In this document: positions 9,128-18,365 of the stretch, one piece after another
Layout of the letters: each line of letters starts with the position of its first letter
How positions within the stretch are numbered: the first letter of the stretch is position 1
Origin: CAZUGA01 sp964619885
GTDB taxonomy: Bacteria; Pseudomonadota; Gammaproteobacteria; Methylococcales; UBA1147
Direction: 5' to 3'
Length of the DNA: 64,000 nt
Assembly (NCBI GenBank): GCA_964619885.1
Contig: CAZUGA010000002.1
Span: forward strand, 103,085 to 167,084
Translations under genes and position numbers: made by a program
The notes under the pieces: model-generated
Told to the model about the DNA's origin: nothing
Seen by the model: only the letters and a program-made list of their open reading frames with translations
The model's database searches: none

Positions 9128-9721
9128 GTGCAATCAGGTTTAGTACAACAATTGATGATGGCTTTGCGTTGTTTGCCGGGTGTAGGTTCGAAAACCGCCC
9201 AGAGAATGACTTTTTACCTGCTGCAGCGTGACAGAGAAGGTGCAAGGTTGTTGGCCGAAAAATTGTTGGAGGCGATTGAGCGGGTGGGGCAATGTTGTCG
9301 TTGCAGAACTTTGACTGAAAATAGTGTGTGCGCGCTGTGCAGTGATGTTTCGCGAGATGCTTCGACATTGTGTATTGTAGAAACGCCGGCGGATGTTCTT
9401 GCCGTGGACCAAGCAACAATATTCAACGGTAACTTTTTTGTATTGCATGGTCATCTGTCTCCGTTAGATGGGATCGGGCCGGATGAATTGGGTATGGATT
9501 TGTTGGAAAATTTGATGAAGTCGGATGGGCTTAGCGAGCTGATTCTGGCGACAAACACAACAGTTGAAGGTGAAGCGACCGCACACTACATCAGTGAGAT
9601 GGCGCAACGTCACAACTTGAAAGCGACACGTATTGCGCATGGGGTGCCGTTGGGTGGTGAACTGGAGTATATTGACAGTGGCACTCTGTCTCATGCATTT
9701 AGTGGGCGCAAGGTATTTTGA
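9128..9721 (+). CDS. recR: Recombination mediator protein RecR
   Basis: The 197-residue protein begins at GTG 9128. Domains in order are a helix-hairpin-helix (LPGVGSKTAQRM, about 17-28), a four-Cys zinc finger (CCRC...CALC), the Toprim domain with LCIVETPADVLAVD, and a Walker-B-like tail ending HGVPLGGELEYIDSGTLSHA. RecR works with RecF and RecO to load RecA at gaps. It closes the dnaX-ybaB-recR operon. The length and all landmarks are normal. Confidence 0.96.
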   Translation: MQSGLVQQLMMALRCLPGVGSKTAQRMTFYLLQRDREGARLLAEKLLEAIERVGQCCRCRTLTENSVCALCSDVSRDASTLCIVETPADVLAVDQATIFNGNFFVLHGHLSPLDGIGPDELGMDLLENLMKSDGLSELILATNTTVEGEATAHYISEMAQRHNLKATRIAHGVPLGGELEYIDSGTLSHAFSGRKVF

Positions 9722-9800
9722 TTGCTGCGTAATTTGGGTTGTGGCAGGCCACTTGATGGATGTTAAAACTTAGATATTGCCACGGCTTCGAGGTTCGGAT

Positions 9801-10139
9801 ATGACAGATTGTTTGTTTTGCAAAATGGTTAGTGGCGAGATCAAACCTGATTTAGTCTACGAAAATGGTCGAATTCTGGCTTTTAGAGATATCAATCCTC
9901 AAGCGCCGGTTCATGTGTTGATTATTCCCAAACAACATGTCGCAACAATGAACGAATTAAGCGACCCTATTTTGGCCGGTGAATTGCTGCTTGTAACACA
10001 AAAAATAGCCGAATTAGAGGGTTTGTCTGAGGATGGATACAGAATCGTCGTTAACTGCAATTGGGACGGGGGGCAGGAAGTTTATCACTTGCATTTACAC
10101 CTGGTCGGTGGCAGACGATTAACCTGGCCACCGGGCTAG
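9801..10139 (+). CDS. HIT-family purine nucleotide hydrolase (HinT-like)
   Basis: The 112-residue protein carries CLFCK near its N-terminus, HVLIIPKQH, and the histidine triad HLHLHLVGG near the C-terminus, as in HinT. HinT enzymes hydrolyse nucleoside phosphoramidates, including aminoacyl-adenylates. ATG 9801 (MTDCLF) is the family start; a longer frame from 9777 lacks support. The C-terminus stops soon after the triad (RRLTWPPG), as in short HinT proteins. It is convergent with rsgA. Confidence 0.93.
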   Translation: MTDCLFCKMVSGEIKPDLVYENGRILAFRDINPQAPVHVLIIPKQHVATMNELSDPILAGELLLVTQKIAELEGLSEDGYRIVVNCNWDGGQEVYHLHLHLVGGRRLTWPPG

Positions 10140-10178
10140 AAAGTTTGCATAATCCAATCAAGATTCGCTTATTCGATT

Positions 10179-11117
10179 TTATCCGGCATTCGTCACCAGT
10201 TTACTACGCAGTTTTCTGAATCGATCGTAGCGGCTAATTTCTATTTTACCGTGGTCAATCGCAGCGACTACCGCGCAGCCTTTATCGTCAAGATGGCGAC
10301 AGTCGTTGAACTTACAGTGTGGGATGTAATCTTGAAATTCACGGTACCCGTAAGCCAAGTCTGCTGCTGAGATATTGCTAAGTCCAAATACCGAGACTCC
10401 CGGGCTATCGATAAGGCGTCCCCCGTCTGGAAGATTATAGAGCTTAGCGGTGGTGGTGGTATGTTTGCCGTGATGACTGCTATGGGATAGTGTCCCTGTC
10501 TTTAGATTTTTGTCTGGAAGAACCGCATTGGTTAAAGACGATTTTCCGACGCCGGATTGTCCGGCTAACATGCTTGTGCGGTTTTTTAACGTGCGTTTAA
10601 ATTGGCCAAGACCAAATTTGGATTTGGCGCTAATGGGGAGAACTTCGTAACCGATTCGATGATAGAGATCCAGTGCGAATTCCAACTGTTGATCCTTAAT
10701 ATCCAAATCAATCTTGTTGTATACGAGAAGGGCTTTTATCGAGTGGTTTTCACAGTTTACAAGGTATTGGTCGACTAATAATAAGTCACACCTAGGTCGA
10801 GCAGAGAATACGACTAGAACCTGATCCAGGTTAGCTGCAACCGGACGGGATTTGCTGTTGCCGGAGGGGCGGCTTAGCAACGATACGCGGGGTAGAAGTT
10901 TTACGATTAATCCTAAATTACCCTCCGTGGGTTCCCATAACACCCGGTCTCCAACCGTCATTAACCCTAAACGTCGTCTTGTATGACACAAGACAACATC
11001 GCCATCGGCGGTTTCTACGGCAAGAGATTTACCTAAATGACTCACAACCAAACCCTCTGCCATATCGTCAGTTTTGGTTCGGTTATTCTTATTCGTCTTC
11101 GAACGTTTGACGTTCAT
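10179..11117 (-). CDS. rsgA: Ribosome small-subunit-dependent GTPase A
   Basis: The 312-residue circularly permuted GTPase shows an N-terminal OB-fold, then G4 (NKIDL), G1 (GQSGVGKS) and G3 (DSPGV) in permuted order, and a C-terminal zinc region with CKFNDCRHLDDKGC. It helps mature the 30S subunit and releases assembly factors. Its neighbours M48 peptidase and orn are familiar partners in gammaproteobacteria. The lysine-rich N-terminus (NVKRSKTNKNNRTK) suits rRNA binding. Confidence 0.95.
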   Translation of the reverse strand: MNVKRSKTNKNNRTKTDDMAEGLVVSHLGKSLAVETADGDVVLCHTRRRLGLMTVGDRVLWEPTEGNLGLIVKLLPRVSLLSRPSGNSKSRPVAANLDQVLVVFSARPRCDLLLVDQYLVNCENHSIKALLVYNKIDLDIKDQQLEFALDLYHRIGYEVLPISAKSKFGLGQFKRTLKNRTSMLAGQSGVGKSSLTNAVLPDKNLKTGTLSHSSHHGKHTTTTAKLYNLPDGGRLIDSPGVSVFGLSNISAADLAYGYREFQDYIPHCKFNDCRHLDDKGCAVVAAIDHGKIEISRYDRFRKLRSKLVTNAG

Positions 11118-11203
11118 GTTATAAAAATTGGTGCGACAATTGCGATAGGATCACTCGGTACGTATGTAGTGTATTTAAGCGTGCTGAATAGATAGTAGTT
11201 TCT

Positions 11204-12451
11204 CTAATTGACGGGTTTGCTCGACAAATTCGCGATTCGTACCGCAGCCGGTGGGTGGCTATAGTGAAAGGCGGTATAAACTGGGTCGGGCGTCAATGTG
11301 CTCGCGTTATCCCGATATAGTTTTACCAAAGCGCTTATTAGTGCGCTAGGTTTGGCAAAATTAGAGGCGAAATCGTCTGCCTCAAATTCGTGTTTACGTT
11401 GCACATAAGTTCGTATCGGTTTAAAGAAAAGCGTAAATACAGGGGATACCAGGGTGAATAGTAATAGCGCCGAGGCGTTTGACGGATGGAATACACCGAG
11501 TCCGAAATAGAACCACGTTTGTGTGGATAACCAACCCAGCAGTGCAAATCCCAATAAGCTGTAGAGAGCGCCAGCTACCAGCATTTTGATAACATGTTTG
11601 CGCTTAAAATGGCCCAGTTCGTGGGCGAGTACCGCCTCTATTTCTTCTGGTTCCAATGCTTCTATCAGAGTATCGAAAAATACGATACGTTTGTTACTAC
11701 CAAAACCGGTAAAGTATGCGTTACCGTGGCCAGAACGGCGCGAACCGTCCATCACAAATATCCCATTACTGCTGAACCCACAGCGCTGCAAGAGCGATTC
11801 TATCCTAGTTTTCAAGCCATCGTTGTCCAGCGGAGTAAATTTGTTGAATAATGGCGCGATAAATGTCGGGTAGGCCCAGCTCATTATTAGCGAGAAAGTG
11901 ATCAATATGGCCCATGCCGGTAGCCACCATAGAGGTCCTACGTTTTCCATAATCCATAGGAGTGTTATTAGTAAAGGCGCACCAATTATAAATCCTAGGC
12001 TTACTTGTAGTGCTTGGTCGACAAAGAATTGTTTGGGTGTGCTCCGATTAAAGCCATATTTCGATTCCACCGAAAAGGTCTGGTAAATGTCCAAGGGAAG
12101 TTCGGTAATATAAGAGATAAAAAAAATAGTAAGTATTACCCCGGTACCGATGAATACCGGTGGTAGCTGTAATTTGGACCATACAAGCGATACCAGGTCA
12201 ATGCAGCCACCCAAGGTGAATACCAACAACAGTAACATGCCGATAGCTCCATTTATTTTGCTCAATTGAGTCTTTTCTATCGTATAATCTGCTGCCTTGT
12301 GGTGGGCGTCGAGGCTAATCGTGTCCTTAAATGCGTCGGGGACTGATTTTCGGTTTAAGTCGATATACTCGATTTGACGCCGCGATAACCAAAATTGAAG
12401 GGCGTATGAAACAGCAATTGCAAATAGAAAAAGATATGTCAGTGTATTCAT
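11204..12451 (-). CDS. M48-family integral membrane zinc peptidase (Ste24-like)
   Basis: The 415-residue protein has several membrane helices (about 5-20, 70-90, 100-120, 150-195, 285-345). The zinc motif HELGH lies at 277-281 and a downstream EFEADDFA supplies the third ligand. An N-terminal CAAX-protease-type region and the SRRSGHGNAYFTGFG segment fit the Ste24/CAAX subgroup rather than HtpX. It probably degrades damaged membrane proteins in the inner membrane. It lies between rsgA (same strand, 86 bp) and divergent orn. Confidence 0.92.
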   Translation of the reverse strand: MNTLTYLFLFAIAVSYALQFWLSRRQIEYIDLNRKSVPDAFKDTISLDAHHKAADYTIEKTQLSKINGAIGMLLLLVFTLGGCIDLVSLVWSKLQLPPVFIGTGVILTIFFISYITELPLDIYQTFSVESKYGFNRSTPKQFFVDQALQVSLGFIIGAPLLITLLWIMENVGPLWWLPAWAILITFSLIMSWAYPTFIAPLFNKFTPLDNDGLKTRIESLLQRCGFSSNGIFVMDGSRRSGHGNAYFTGFGSNKRIVFFDTLIEALEPEEIEAVLAHELGHFKRKHVIKMLVAGALYSLLGFALLGWLSTQTWFYFGLGVFHPSNASALLLFTLVSPVFTLFFKPIRTYVQRKHEFEADDFASNFAKPSALISALVKLYRDNASTLTPDPVYTAFHYSHPPAAVRIANLSSKPVN

Positions 12452-12535
12452 TTTCGGTTTTGTATGATTTGGGATCCGCTCTACAGGTTAGCGTTTGCTA
12501 CAATGGCTGACAAGCCCAATAACGATGGATGTGAT

Positions 12536-13090
12536 ATGCAACATGACCCGTTGAACCTAATATGGATCGATCTGGAAATGACCGGTCTTGATCCTGATAA
12601 TGATTTAATCATCGAAATCGCAACCGTTGTGACGGATAAGCAATTGAATATTTTGCAGCAAGGACCTGTTATTTCTGTTAAACAGTCAAGGACTGTTTTG
12701 GACAAGATGGATGCATGGAACCAAAAACATCATGGTCAGTCGGGTCTTATTGATAGAGTCTTAAATAGCAATGTGACTGAACGAGACGCCGAAATTCAAA
12801 CGCTTGATTTTTTGAGAACATGGATCCCTGATGGAAAATCACCCATGTGTGGCAACAGTATTTGTCAAGATCGTCGATTTTTACATCGCGGTATGCCGGA
12901 ATTAGAAAAATTCTTTCACTACCGTAACTTGGATGTGTCCACAATAAAAGAATTAGTGAACAGATGGGCACCCGATTTAAAATCTGGTTTTAAAAAACAG
13001 GCGGCCCATGTAGCACTCGATGATATTTTAGAATCGATCAATGAACTGAGGTATTACCGAGAACATTTTTTTGCGGTTGATGGTTTTTAG
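12536..13090 (+). CDS. orn: Oligoribonuclease
   Basis: From ATG 12536 the protein has 184 residues, the normal length. DEDDh exonuclease motifs are visible: Asp 12 and Glu 14 in WIDLEMTGLD, the CGNSICQDRRFL motif with Asp, and HVALDD near the C-terminus. It degrades two-to-five-base RNA, including pGpG from cyclic-di-GMP breakdown, which matters given the GGDEF-EAL and PilZ proteins here. A longer frame from 12464 is less likely; GGATG precedes the chosen start. Confidence 0.95.
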   Translation: MQHDPLNLIWIDLEMTGLDPDNDLIIEIATVVTDKQLNILQQGPVISVKQSRTVLDKMDAWNQKHHGQSGLIDRVLNSNVTERDAEIQTLDFLRTWIPDGKSPMCGNSICQDRRFLHRGMPELEKFFHYRNLDVSTIKELVNRWAPDLKSGFKKQAAHVALDDILESINELRYYREHFFAVDGF

Positions 13091-13397
13091 AGTGGACTCA
13101 AACTCATAAACCGGCTAGACCTAGAGATATATCAAACATACCCTGCCTGAGCATATTTCACACGCTTGAACTTGTTAACCTATGGAGACGCGGGGTAGTG
13201 CAATGGCAATTTGGTCCTCGAATGTATCCGTGTTTGACATGACTGACTCAGATTTGTGCATGCTGTTAGTGGTGGGGGTGACCAAGGTATTGAATATTAT
13301 CTAGTTTTAGCTTTTATGGAAAATATTGTATGCAAATAGATGAGTTTAAAACCGCAGACTGATACTATTGCATCTACCGAAACAAAGACCTTAAAAA
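13091..13397. other. Intergenic stretch, no gene seen
   Basis: Nothing recognisable lies between orn and the SYLF gene apart from AT-rich DNA near 13290-13340 that may hold the promoter of the latter. No terminator hairpin is clear after orn. Confidence 0.5.
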
Positions 13398-14096
13398 ATG
13401 GATTGTCAGATGCCAAGAATCAGATTGATTTTGAGCGTGGGTGTTACATTGTTGTTGTTTGTATTGGCGAATTTTTCGCCGGTCAATGCGTCCGAAGAGG
13501 CCGGTGCCCGGCAACTGGTCGAGGATGCGCAAGTTACTTTGCAGCATTTTATGGGTGATCCGGAGTTGGAGAAATTTCGGATATTGGCCAAGCAATCTAT
13601 GGGCTTATTTATTGCACCGCAAGTCTGGGAAGTGGGTGTGGGAATCGGAGGATCCGTTGGCAAAGGGTTGTTGGTTATTCGAGATAAGGTAACAGGCCAA
13701 TGGCGCGGCCCGGCATTTTATTCGCTTGGTTCGGCGACCTTGGGGCTGCAATTGGGCGTAAAAAAATCTGAAGTTGTGTTGCTAATTATGAATCAAGGCG
13801 GGGTCAACGCAATGTTGAGTTCCGGACTGAAATTGGGGGCTGGTGCCAGTGTAGCTGCGGGCCCGGTAGGCAAAGGAGCCGCAGTCTCAACGGCGGATAT
13901 TTTGTCTTATTCTCGTGCAAAAGGTGTGTTTGGTGGTCTTTCATTGACTGGGGAAGTCCTGTCGGTGAATGTTCCATTAAATAAAGAATATTATGGTCGT
14001 ACGGTTGATTCGGTCGATATATTGATACGCGATGATCTGGCCAATGAACAGTCGATTCCGTTGTTGTCTTTGATCAATGATGCTACGGGGGGCTAA
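13398..14096 (+). CDS. Exported SYLF/YSC84-domain lipid-binding protein
   Basis: The 232-residue product begins with a signal peptide (to about residue 31, ending VNASEE). It then shows the YSC84/DUF500 pattern: LFIAPQVWEVGVGIGGSVGKG, a glycine-rich core with GQWRGPAFYSLG, GVNAMLSSGLKLGAGASVAAG and ILSYSRAKGVFGG. SYLF domains bind phospholipids, but the job of bacterial periplasmic versions is unclear. ATG 13410 is an alternative start. The gene stands alone before the OmpA-like lipoprotein. Confidence 0.88.
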   Translation: MDCQMPRIRLILSVGVTLLLFVLANFSPVNASEEAGARQLVEDAQVTLQHFMGDPELEKFRILAKQSMGLFIAPQVWEVGVGIGGSVGKGLLVIRDKVTGQWRGPAFYSLGSATLGLQLGVKKSEVVLLIMNQGGVNAMLSSGLKLGAGASVAAGPVGKGAAVSTADILSYSRAKGVFGGLSLTGEVLSVNVPLNKEYYGRTVDSVDILIRDDLANEQSIPLLSLINDATGG

Positions 14097-14306
14097 AACG
14101 AATTTTATTGGGGGTGGGTACGTCGACTTAAGTTTTTTTATTACAAATTGTATTTTTGAAGAAATTGCCTTAACAAACCGCTCTATAGGGTTTATTTACA
14201 AGCTAAACCAGGATACAATCTGTACGAAGCGAAGCATGCTTGTTTCTCTTAGGTTCGTTAGTACAGACCGGTTTCTTCAAAATAAAGCAAGAGAAGGAGT
14301 GCAAAA

Positions 14307-15035
14307 GTGAAAAAAATTATGTGTGTTGTTGGGGTGGGGGTGGCTTTGGCCGTTAGTGGTTGTTCCCATGTACCGTCTGGTCAAATTCAAGAATTAGAGA
14401 ATTCTATCGCAAATACCCAAGGGGGGAACTTTGGGACATTTATGACGCAGGGTCATAATTGTGCGGATAATCTATATCATGCGAATTTGCATCTTTCGGA
14501 AGGAAAGCGTGTAGATGGTAAATTCATGAACAGTGCAGGCAATGAAATTAGTGAAGGCACGACTCATGCGAATCAAGCCTCTGGCGAGTGCGCTAAAGCC
14601 GAGCAAGCGCTAAGCGCTTATATCGATGAAAAGCTTTCTCCGTTAGAAGCTCGTGTAGCCCGTCTCGAAAGTTTTCATAAAGAAATCGAAACCAGTATCC
14701 GATTAGAGGGTATTTTCTTTGCTTTCAATAAATCTAATTTGAATGCAGAGTCTAGAGCGTATCTGGATACGGTGATTTTGCCAGAACTGCAAAGCAGGGG
14801 ACCGAACACTCAGGTTGAGATAGCTGGCTATACCGATAGTATCGGGTCTTATGATTACAATATAGGCTTATCGGAAAGACGTGCTCAATCTGTTCATGAC
14901 TACTTGGTTTCCAAGGGCGTTAACGATGCGAATATTAGTGCAAAAGGTTTTGGACCGGATGATCCGGTTGCGACCAACGATACTGATATTGGCCGCGCGA
15001 AAAATCGTCGTGTAGAGCTGCATATCTTCAAATAA
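14307..15035 (+). CDS. OmpA-family peptidoglycan-associated lipoprotein
   Basis: The 242-residue lipoprotein starts at GTG 14307 behind a strong ribosome site (AAGGAG). A lipobox (AVSGC) is followed by a segment of about 100 residues with two cysteines and a short coiled coil (LSPLEARVARLESF). The C-terminal OmpA domain (about 130-242) carries the peptidoglycan-binding features YTDSIGSYDYNIGLSERRA and GRAKNRRVELHI. It probably tethers the outer membrane to the cell wall. A strong terminator follows at once. Confidence 0.92.
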   Translation: MKKIMCVVGVGVALAVSGCSHVPSGQIQELENSIANTQGGNFGTFMTQGHNCADNLYHANLHLSEGKRVDGKFMNSAGNEISEGTTHANQASGECAKAEQALSAYIDEKLSPLEARVARLESFHKEIETSIRLEGIFFAFNKSNLNAESRAYLDTVILPELQSRGPNTQVEIAGYTDSIGSYDYNIGLSERRAQSVHDYLVSKGVNDANISAKGFGPDDPVATNDTDIGRAKNRRVELHIFK

Positions 15036-15066
15036 ATGCTGTAGCTGTTATCGCAGCAACGATTTG

Positions 15067-15101
15067 AAAAGGGTGGGGTGCAAGGCACCCCACCCTTTTT
15101 T
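15067..15101 (+). terminator. Strong Rho-independent terminator
   Basis: GGGTGGGGTGC (15071-15081) pairs perfectly with GCACCCCACCC (15085-15095) around the loop AAG. Flanking A4 and T6 extend the stem. It lies 32 bp after the OmpA-like gene and, being A/T-flanked, could work in both directions. Confidence 0.95.
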
Positions 15102-15298
15102 AGTTGTCTATTAGAAAATTACTGAAGTATTTCTCTTTTACTGTAGGGATTTGGGGGCAATCAGTGTATTGTTCAAAAGTGCCCATACATCCGCAAATTT
15201 TTGTACTTACAAGCCCAGTTTCGTTATAGGGCTATCCACGTTAATCATATCGCTATATTCAATGCCCTTTGTGACCAGAAGGTAGAGATATTGCCAAA

Positions 15299-16450
15299 GT
15301 GATAAAGTCAAAAGTTGAACCACTAGCTTGTCAACTTTTATTGTCTTGTGTCAAAGACCGGATTTTGAAATTAGATTTATCCGGTAGCTGGATTATTGGC
15401 AATGAAATTCCTCAAGTAACCGAAGTGCAGAGTGAAATCGAGCAAAATCCGGCTATTCGGGAAGTACAATTCAATAGTCAAGATCTTGCTGATTGGGATA
15501 GTATCTTGTTGACTTTCCTCATACGCTTGTTTCGGTATTGCAATGCCAATGAAATCGTGTGGGAGCCTAAAGGCTTACCTGATGGTGTTGTTAAGCTGTT
15601 AAATCTAGCATTTGCCGTACCCGAAGCTGAGGGCGTAAAGCCAGAAGCCAAGCAGTATTCATGGTTTTATAGAATTGGCCGCAGCGTCATAGCCAACCGT
15701 GATAGTGCGGCAAAGCAACTTGAGTTCGTTGGGGAACTCTGTTTAAGTTTCTCGCGATTTTTTCGGGGTAAGGCACGCTATCGTCGCTCTGATTTATGGT
15801 TATTGATCGAAGATTGCGGTCCAAAGGCGTTACCGATAGTTACTTTGATTAGTGTTTTAGTTGGATTGATACTGGCGTTTGTTGGAGCCGTGCAGTTATC
15901 AATGTTCGGTGCGCAAATTTACATTGCGAATCTGGTTGGCTTGGGGATGGCCCGTGAGATGGGGGGAATGATGACCGCGGTTATTATGGCCGGCCGAACT
16001 GGCGCTGCGTTTGCGGCTCAGTTGGGAACCATGAAAGTCAATGAGGAAATTGACGCGCTAAAGACCATGGGAATCGCACCCATGGATTTCTTGGTGCTTC
16101 CGCGGGTTATCGCCCTGGTATTGATGATGCCAATTCTCTGCTTGTATGCTGATTTTATGGGTATACTGGGCGGTATGGTTGTCGGTGTTGGGCTTCTCGA
16201 TTTATCTCTGGTCGAATACTATACGCAGACCGAAGCCGCATTAGCGATGCGGGATTTTAACGTCGGGCTATTCAAGAGCTTGGTTTTTGGCGTGTTGGTT
16301 GCGATCGCTGGCTGCATGCGTGGAATGGAATCCGGTCGTAGCTCCTCAGCGGTAGGCGAGGCTGCAACCAAAGCTGTTGTTACAGGAATCGTTTGGATAA
16401 TCGTTTCAGATTCTATTCTTACAGTGATTTATAACGCGATAGGAGTATAG
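15299..16450 (+). CDS. mlaE: MlaE-type lipid ABC permease with N-terminal STAS-like domain
   Basis: The 383-residue protein begins at GTG 15299. Residues 1 to about 105 look like a STAS domain (LDLSGSWIIGNEIP then VQFNSQDLADWDS), and about 130-383 form the MlaE permease with hydrophobic helices and the signatures GLGMAREMGGMMTAVIMAGR and EEIDALKTMGIAPMDFLVLP. It moves phospholipid between inner membrane and MCE protein. The STAS part may replace a separate MlaB. The ATPase follows 18 bp later. Whether import or export dominates cannot be told. Confidence 0.92.
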   Translation: MIKSKVEPLACQLLLSCVKDRILKLDLSGSWIIGNEIPQVTEVQSEIEQNPAIREVQFNSQDLADWDSILLTFLIRLFRYCNANEIVWEPKGLPDGVVKLLNLAFAVPEAEGVKPEAKQYSWFYRIGRSVIANRDSAAKQLEFVGELCLSFSRFFRGKARYRRSDLWLLIEDCGPKALPIVTLISVLVGLILAFVGAVQLSMFGAQIYIANLVGLGMAREMGGMMTAVIMAGRTGAAFAAQLGTMKVNEEIDALKTMGIAPMDFLVLPRVIALVLMMPILCLYADFMGILGGMVVGVGLLDLSLVEYYTQTEAALAMRDFNVGLFKSLVFGVLVAIAGCMRGMESGRSSSAVGEAATKAVVTGIVWIIVSDSILTVIYNAIGV

Positions 16451-16468
16451 CTTTAAGGATTATTCTTG

Positions 16469-17218
16469 ATGAACGATGCACATATCGTCGTAACAGACCT
16501 TACCATGGCTTACGGTCCGGTGATCATTCAGCAGCATTTGAATTTTGCTATTATGCGGGGTGATATTTTTATCATCATGGGCGGTAGCGGGTGCGGCAAA
16601 AGTACATTGTTGAGGCATTTGGTCGGGTTGATTCGTCCGGCCAAAGGAGACGTCTGTTACGATTCGCAAAATTATTGGGAAGCGGATCAAGCGACCCGCG
16701 ATCGGATCATACGTAGAACAGGAGTGCTTTACCAAAGTGGAGCGCTGTGGAGCTCATTGACCCTAGCGGAGAATGTAGCCTTGCCGATATCGGAATACAC
16801 GCAATTAAGTACCGCGGAAATACGTGAAATCGTACAGATGAAACTAGCTTTGGTTGGTCTGGGTGGATTTGAGAATTATTATCCTTCGGAAATTAGCGGC
16901 GGTATGCAAAAACGCGCTGGGCTTGCTCGGGCGATGGCCTTGGATCCCGAGATTCTTTTTTTTGACGAACCCTCGGCCGGTTTGGATCCGGTGAGTGCCA
17001 AGCGACTCGATGATTTGATTATTGAATTAAAGGAAAGTTTGGGTACTACAATTGTTGTCGTTACCCACGAATTGGCCAGTATATTTTCTATTGGCACAAA
17101 TTCGTTGTTTCTCGATAATGAAACCAAAACAATGATCGCTGGCGGTAACCCTACAACTTTACTTAGGGAATCGTGCGATCCGAAAATTCGAACCTTTTTA
17201 ACACGGGGCTTGGAATAA
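16469..17218 (+). CDS. mlaF: MlaF-type ABC transporter ATPase
   Basis: The 249-residue ATPase shows Walker A GGSGCGKST, a Q-loop (LYQSGALWSS), the signature ISGGMQKRAGLARAMAL and Walker B ILFFDEPSAGLDP. The GGMQKR form of the signature is typical of the Mla/Ttg2 family. ATG 16469 is preferred to the adjacent TTG 16466. It powers the permease encoded just upstream. Confidence 0.94.
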   Translation: MNDAHIVVTDLTMAYGPVIIQQHLNFAIMRGDIFIIMGGSGCGKSTLLRHLVGLIRPAKGDVCYDSQNYWEADQATRDRIIRRTGVLYQSGALWSSLTLAENVALPISEYTQLSTAEIREIVQMKLALVGLGGFENYYPSEISGGMQKRAGLARAMALDPEILFFDEPSAGLDPVSAKRLDDLIIELKESLGTTIVVVTHELASIFSIGTNSLFLDNETKTMIAGGNPTTLLRESCDPKIRTFLTRGLE

Positions 17219-17274
17219 TGTGACCATCGAAGCGTATTTTTTTCGTATGATCTGGCGAATTTGGCAGTGGAATC

Positions 17275-18261
17275 ATGAGCAAACAAGCTAACCCAGCAGC
17301 GATTGGCGTTTTTGTAGTTGGTGCGATCGGATTAGTCATTGTAGCGATTCTAGTGTTTAGTAAAGCCCAGTTTATGACACCTAAAGATCGTTTTGTGGTG
17401 TTTTTCAAGGGGTCGGTGAGTGGCTTAAAAGTGGGGGCACCGGTTAAGCTCAAAGGAGTGCAAGTTGGGCAAGTAACAGAAATTCAAGTTCAGTTTAACT
17501 TAGATAAAGCGGAGGTGCGCACACCGGTTTATTTGGTTGTAGACCTCAGCCAGGTAGATTTTGAAACCACTGATTCTCGAGATATCTCATCGGATTTAAC
17601 CTACGAGTCTTTGATTCGGCATGGTTTGCGCGCGCAATTACAGTCCCAGAGTTTATTGACAGGGCAGTTATACGTAGAGGTTAATTTTTACCCAAAAAGT
17701 CCGATTAATTTAGTTGGAGGAGATGTAAATCTCAGGGAGATCCCGACGTTGGGTTCGGAGACGGACGAAATTATCAACAACGTTGGCACCATCGTATCAA
17801 AGCTTAAAGCTTTACCCTTACAAGAACTGTTCAAAACTTTGTTAGATACTTCAAAGAATATCGAGCAATTGGTTAGTTCTCCAGAAATTATGGACAATGC
17901 ACGCAAGTTGGAGAAGATACTCGATAGGTTGCAAAATATTATTGTTAAACTTGATGGTCGAATTGACCCGGTGATGAATGAAATCGAAGGGACTATGGTC
18001 GATACCAGAAGTTTGATTAACAATGTTAATAATCAAGTTGTACCGATAGCCGAGAATTCCCAGCAGATACTGGTGCAAGCCGAAAGATCTTTGGCAGCAC
18101 TGGAAGAAGCAACTAGCCCAGATTCTCCTATTTATAGTGATATGACCAGTACCTTAAACGAATTAACCGAAGCAGCGAGGTCGATCCGTGTTTTGGCTGA
18201 CTATCTTAAACGAAATCCAGAGGCATTACTCTACGGTAAGCGGGAGAGGTCGAGCGACTGA
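17275..18261 (+). CDS. mlaD: MlaD-like MCE-domain protein
   Basis: The 328-residue protein has one N-terminal membrane anchor (about 9-28), then an MCE domain (about 38-120: FFKGSVSGLKVGAPVKLKGV, GLRAQLQSQSLLTGQLYVE) and a long helical C-terminal region (about 160-310) rich in Leu/Ile heptads. MCE proteins form hexameric lipid channels or shuttles in the periplasm. The long helical tail is more like Pqi/Yeb-type or plant TGD2-like proteins than the 183-residue E. coli MlaD. It closes the three-gene operon. Confidence 0.9.
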   Translation: MSKQANPAAIGVFVVGAIGLVIVAILVFSKAQFMTPKDRFVVFFKGSVSGLKVGAPVKLKGVQVGQVTEIQVQFNLDKAEVRTPVYLVVDLSQVDFETTDSRDISSDLTYESLIRHGLRAQLQSQSLLTGQLYVEVNFYPKSPINLVGGDVNLREIPTLGSETDEIINNVGTIVSKLKALPLQELFKTLLDTSKNIEQLVSSPEIMDNARKLEKILDRLQNIIVKLDGRIDPVMNEIEGTMVDTRSLINNVNNQVVPIAENSQQILVQAERSLAALEEATSPDSPIYSDMTSTLNELTEAARSIRVLADYLKRNPEALLYGKRERSSD

Positions 18262-18365
18262 TATTGCAAATCAGTTGTAGCGTTGGTCTAAAACTGTTGG
18301 GGCCAACGACGTCTAAATTTGATAAGATGGAGTGATGCTTGATACTTTGTTATCGGAATAAATGT

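Noticed and set aside
14077..14310. 77-codon frame before the OmpA-like gene
   Set aside because: It overlaps two real genes at its ends, has no ribosome site and looks like AT-rich chance sequence.
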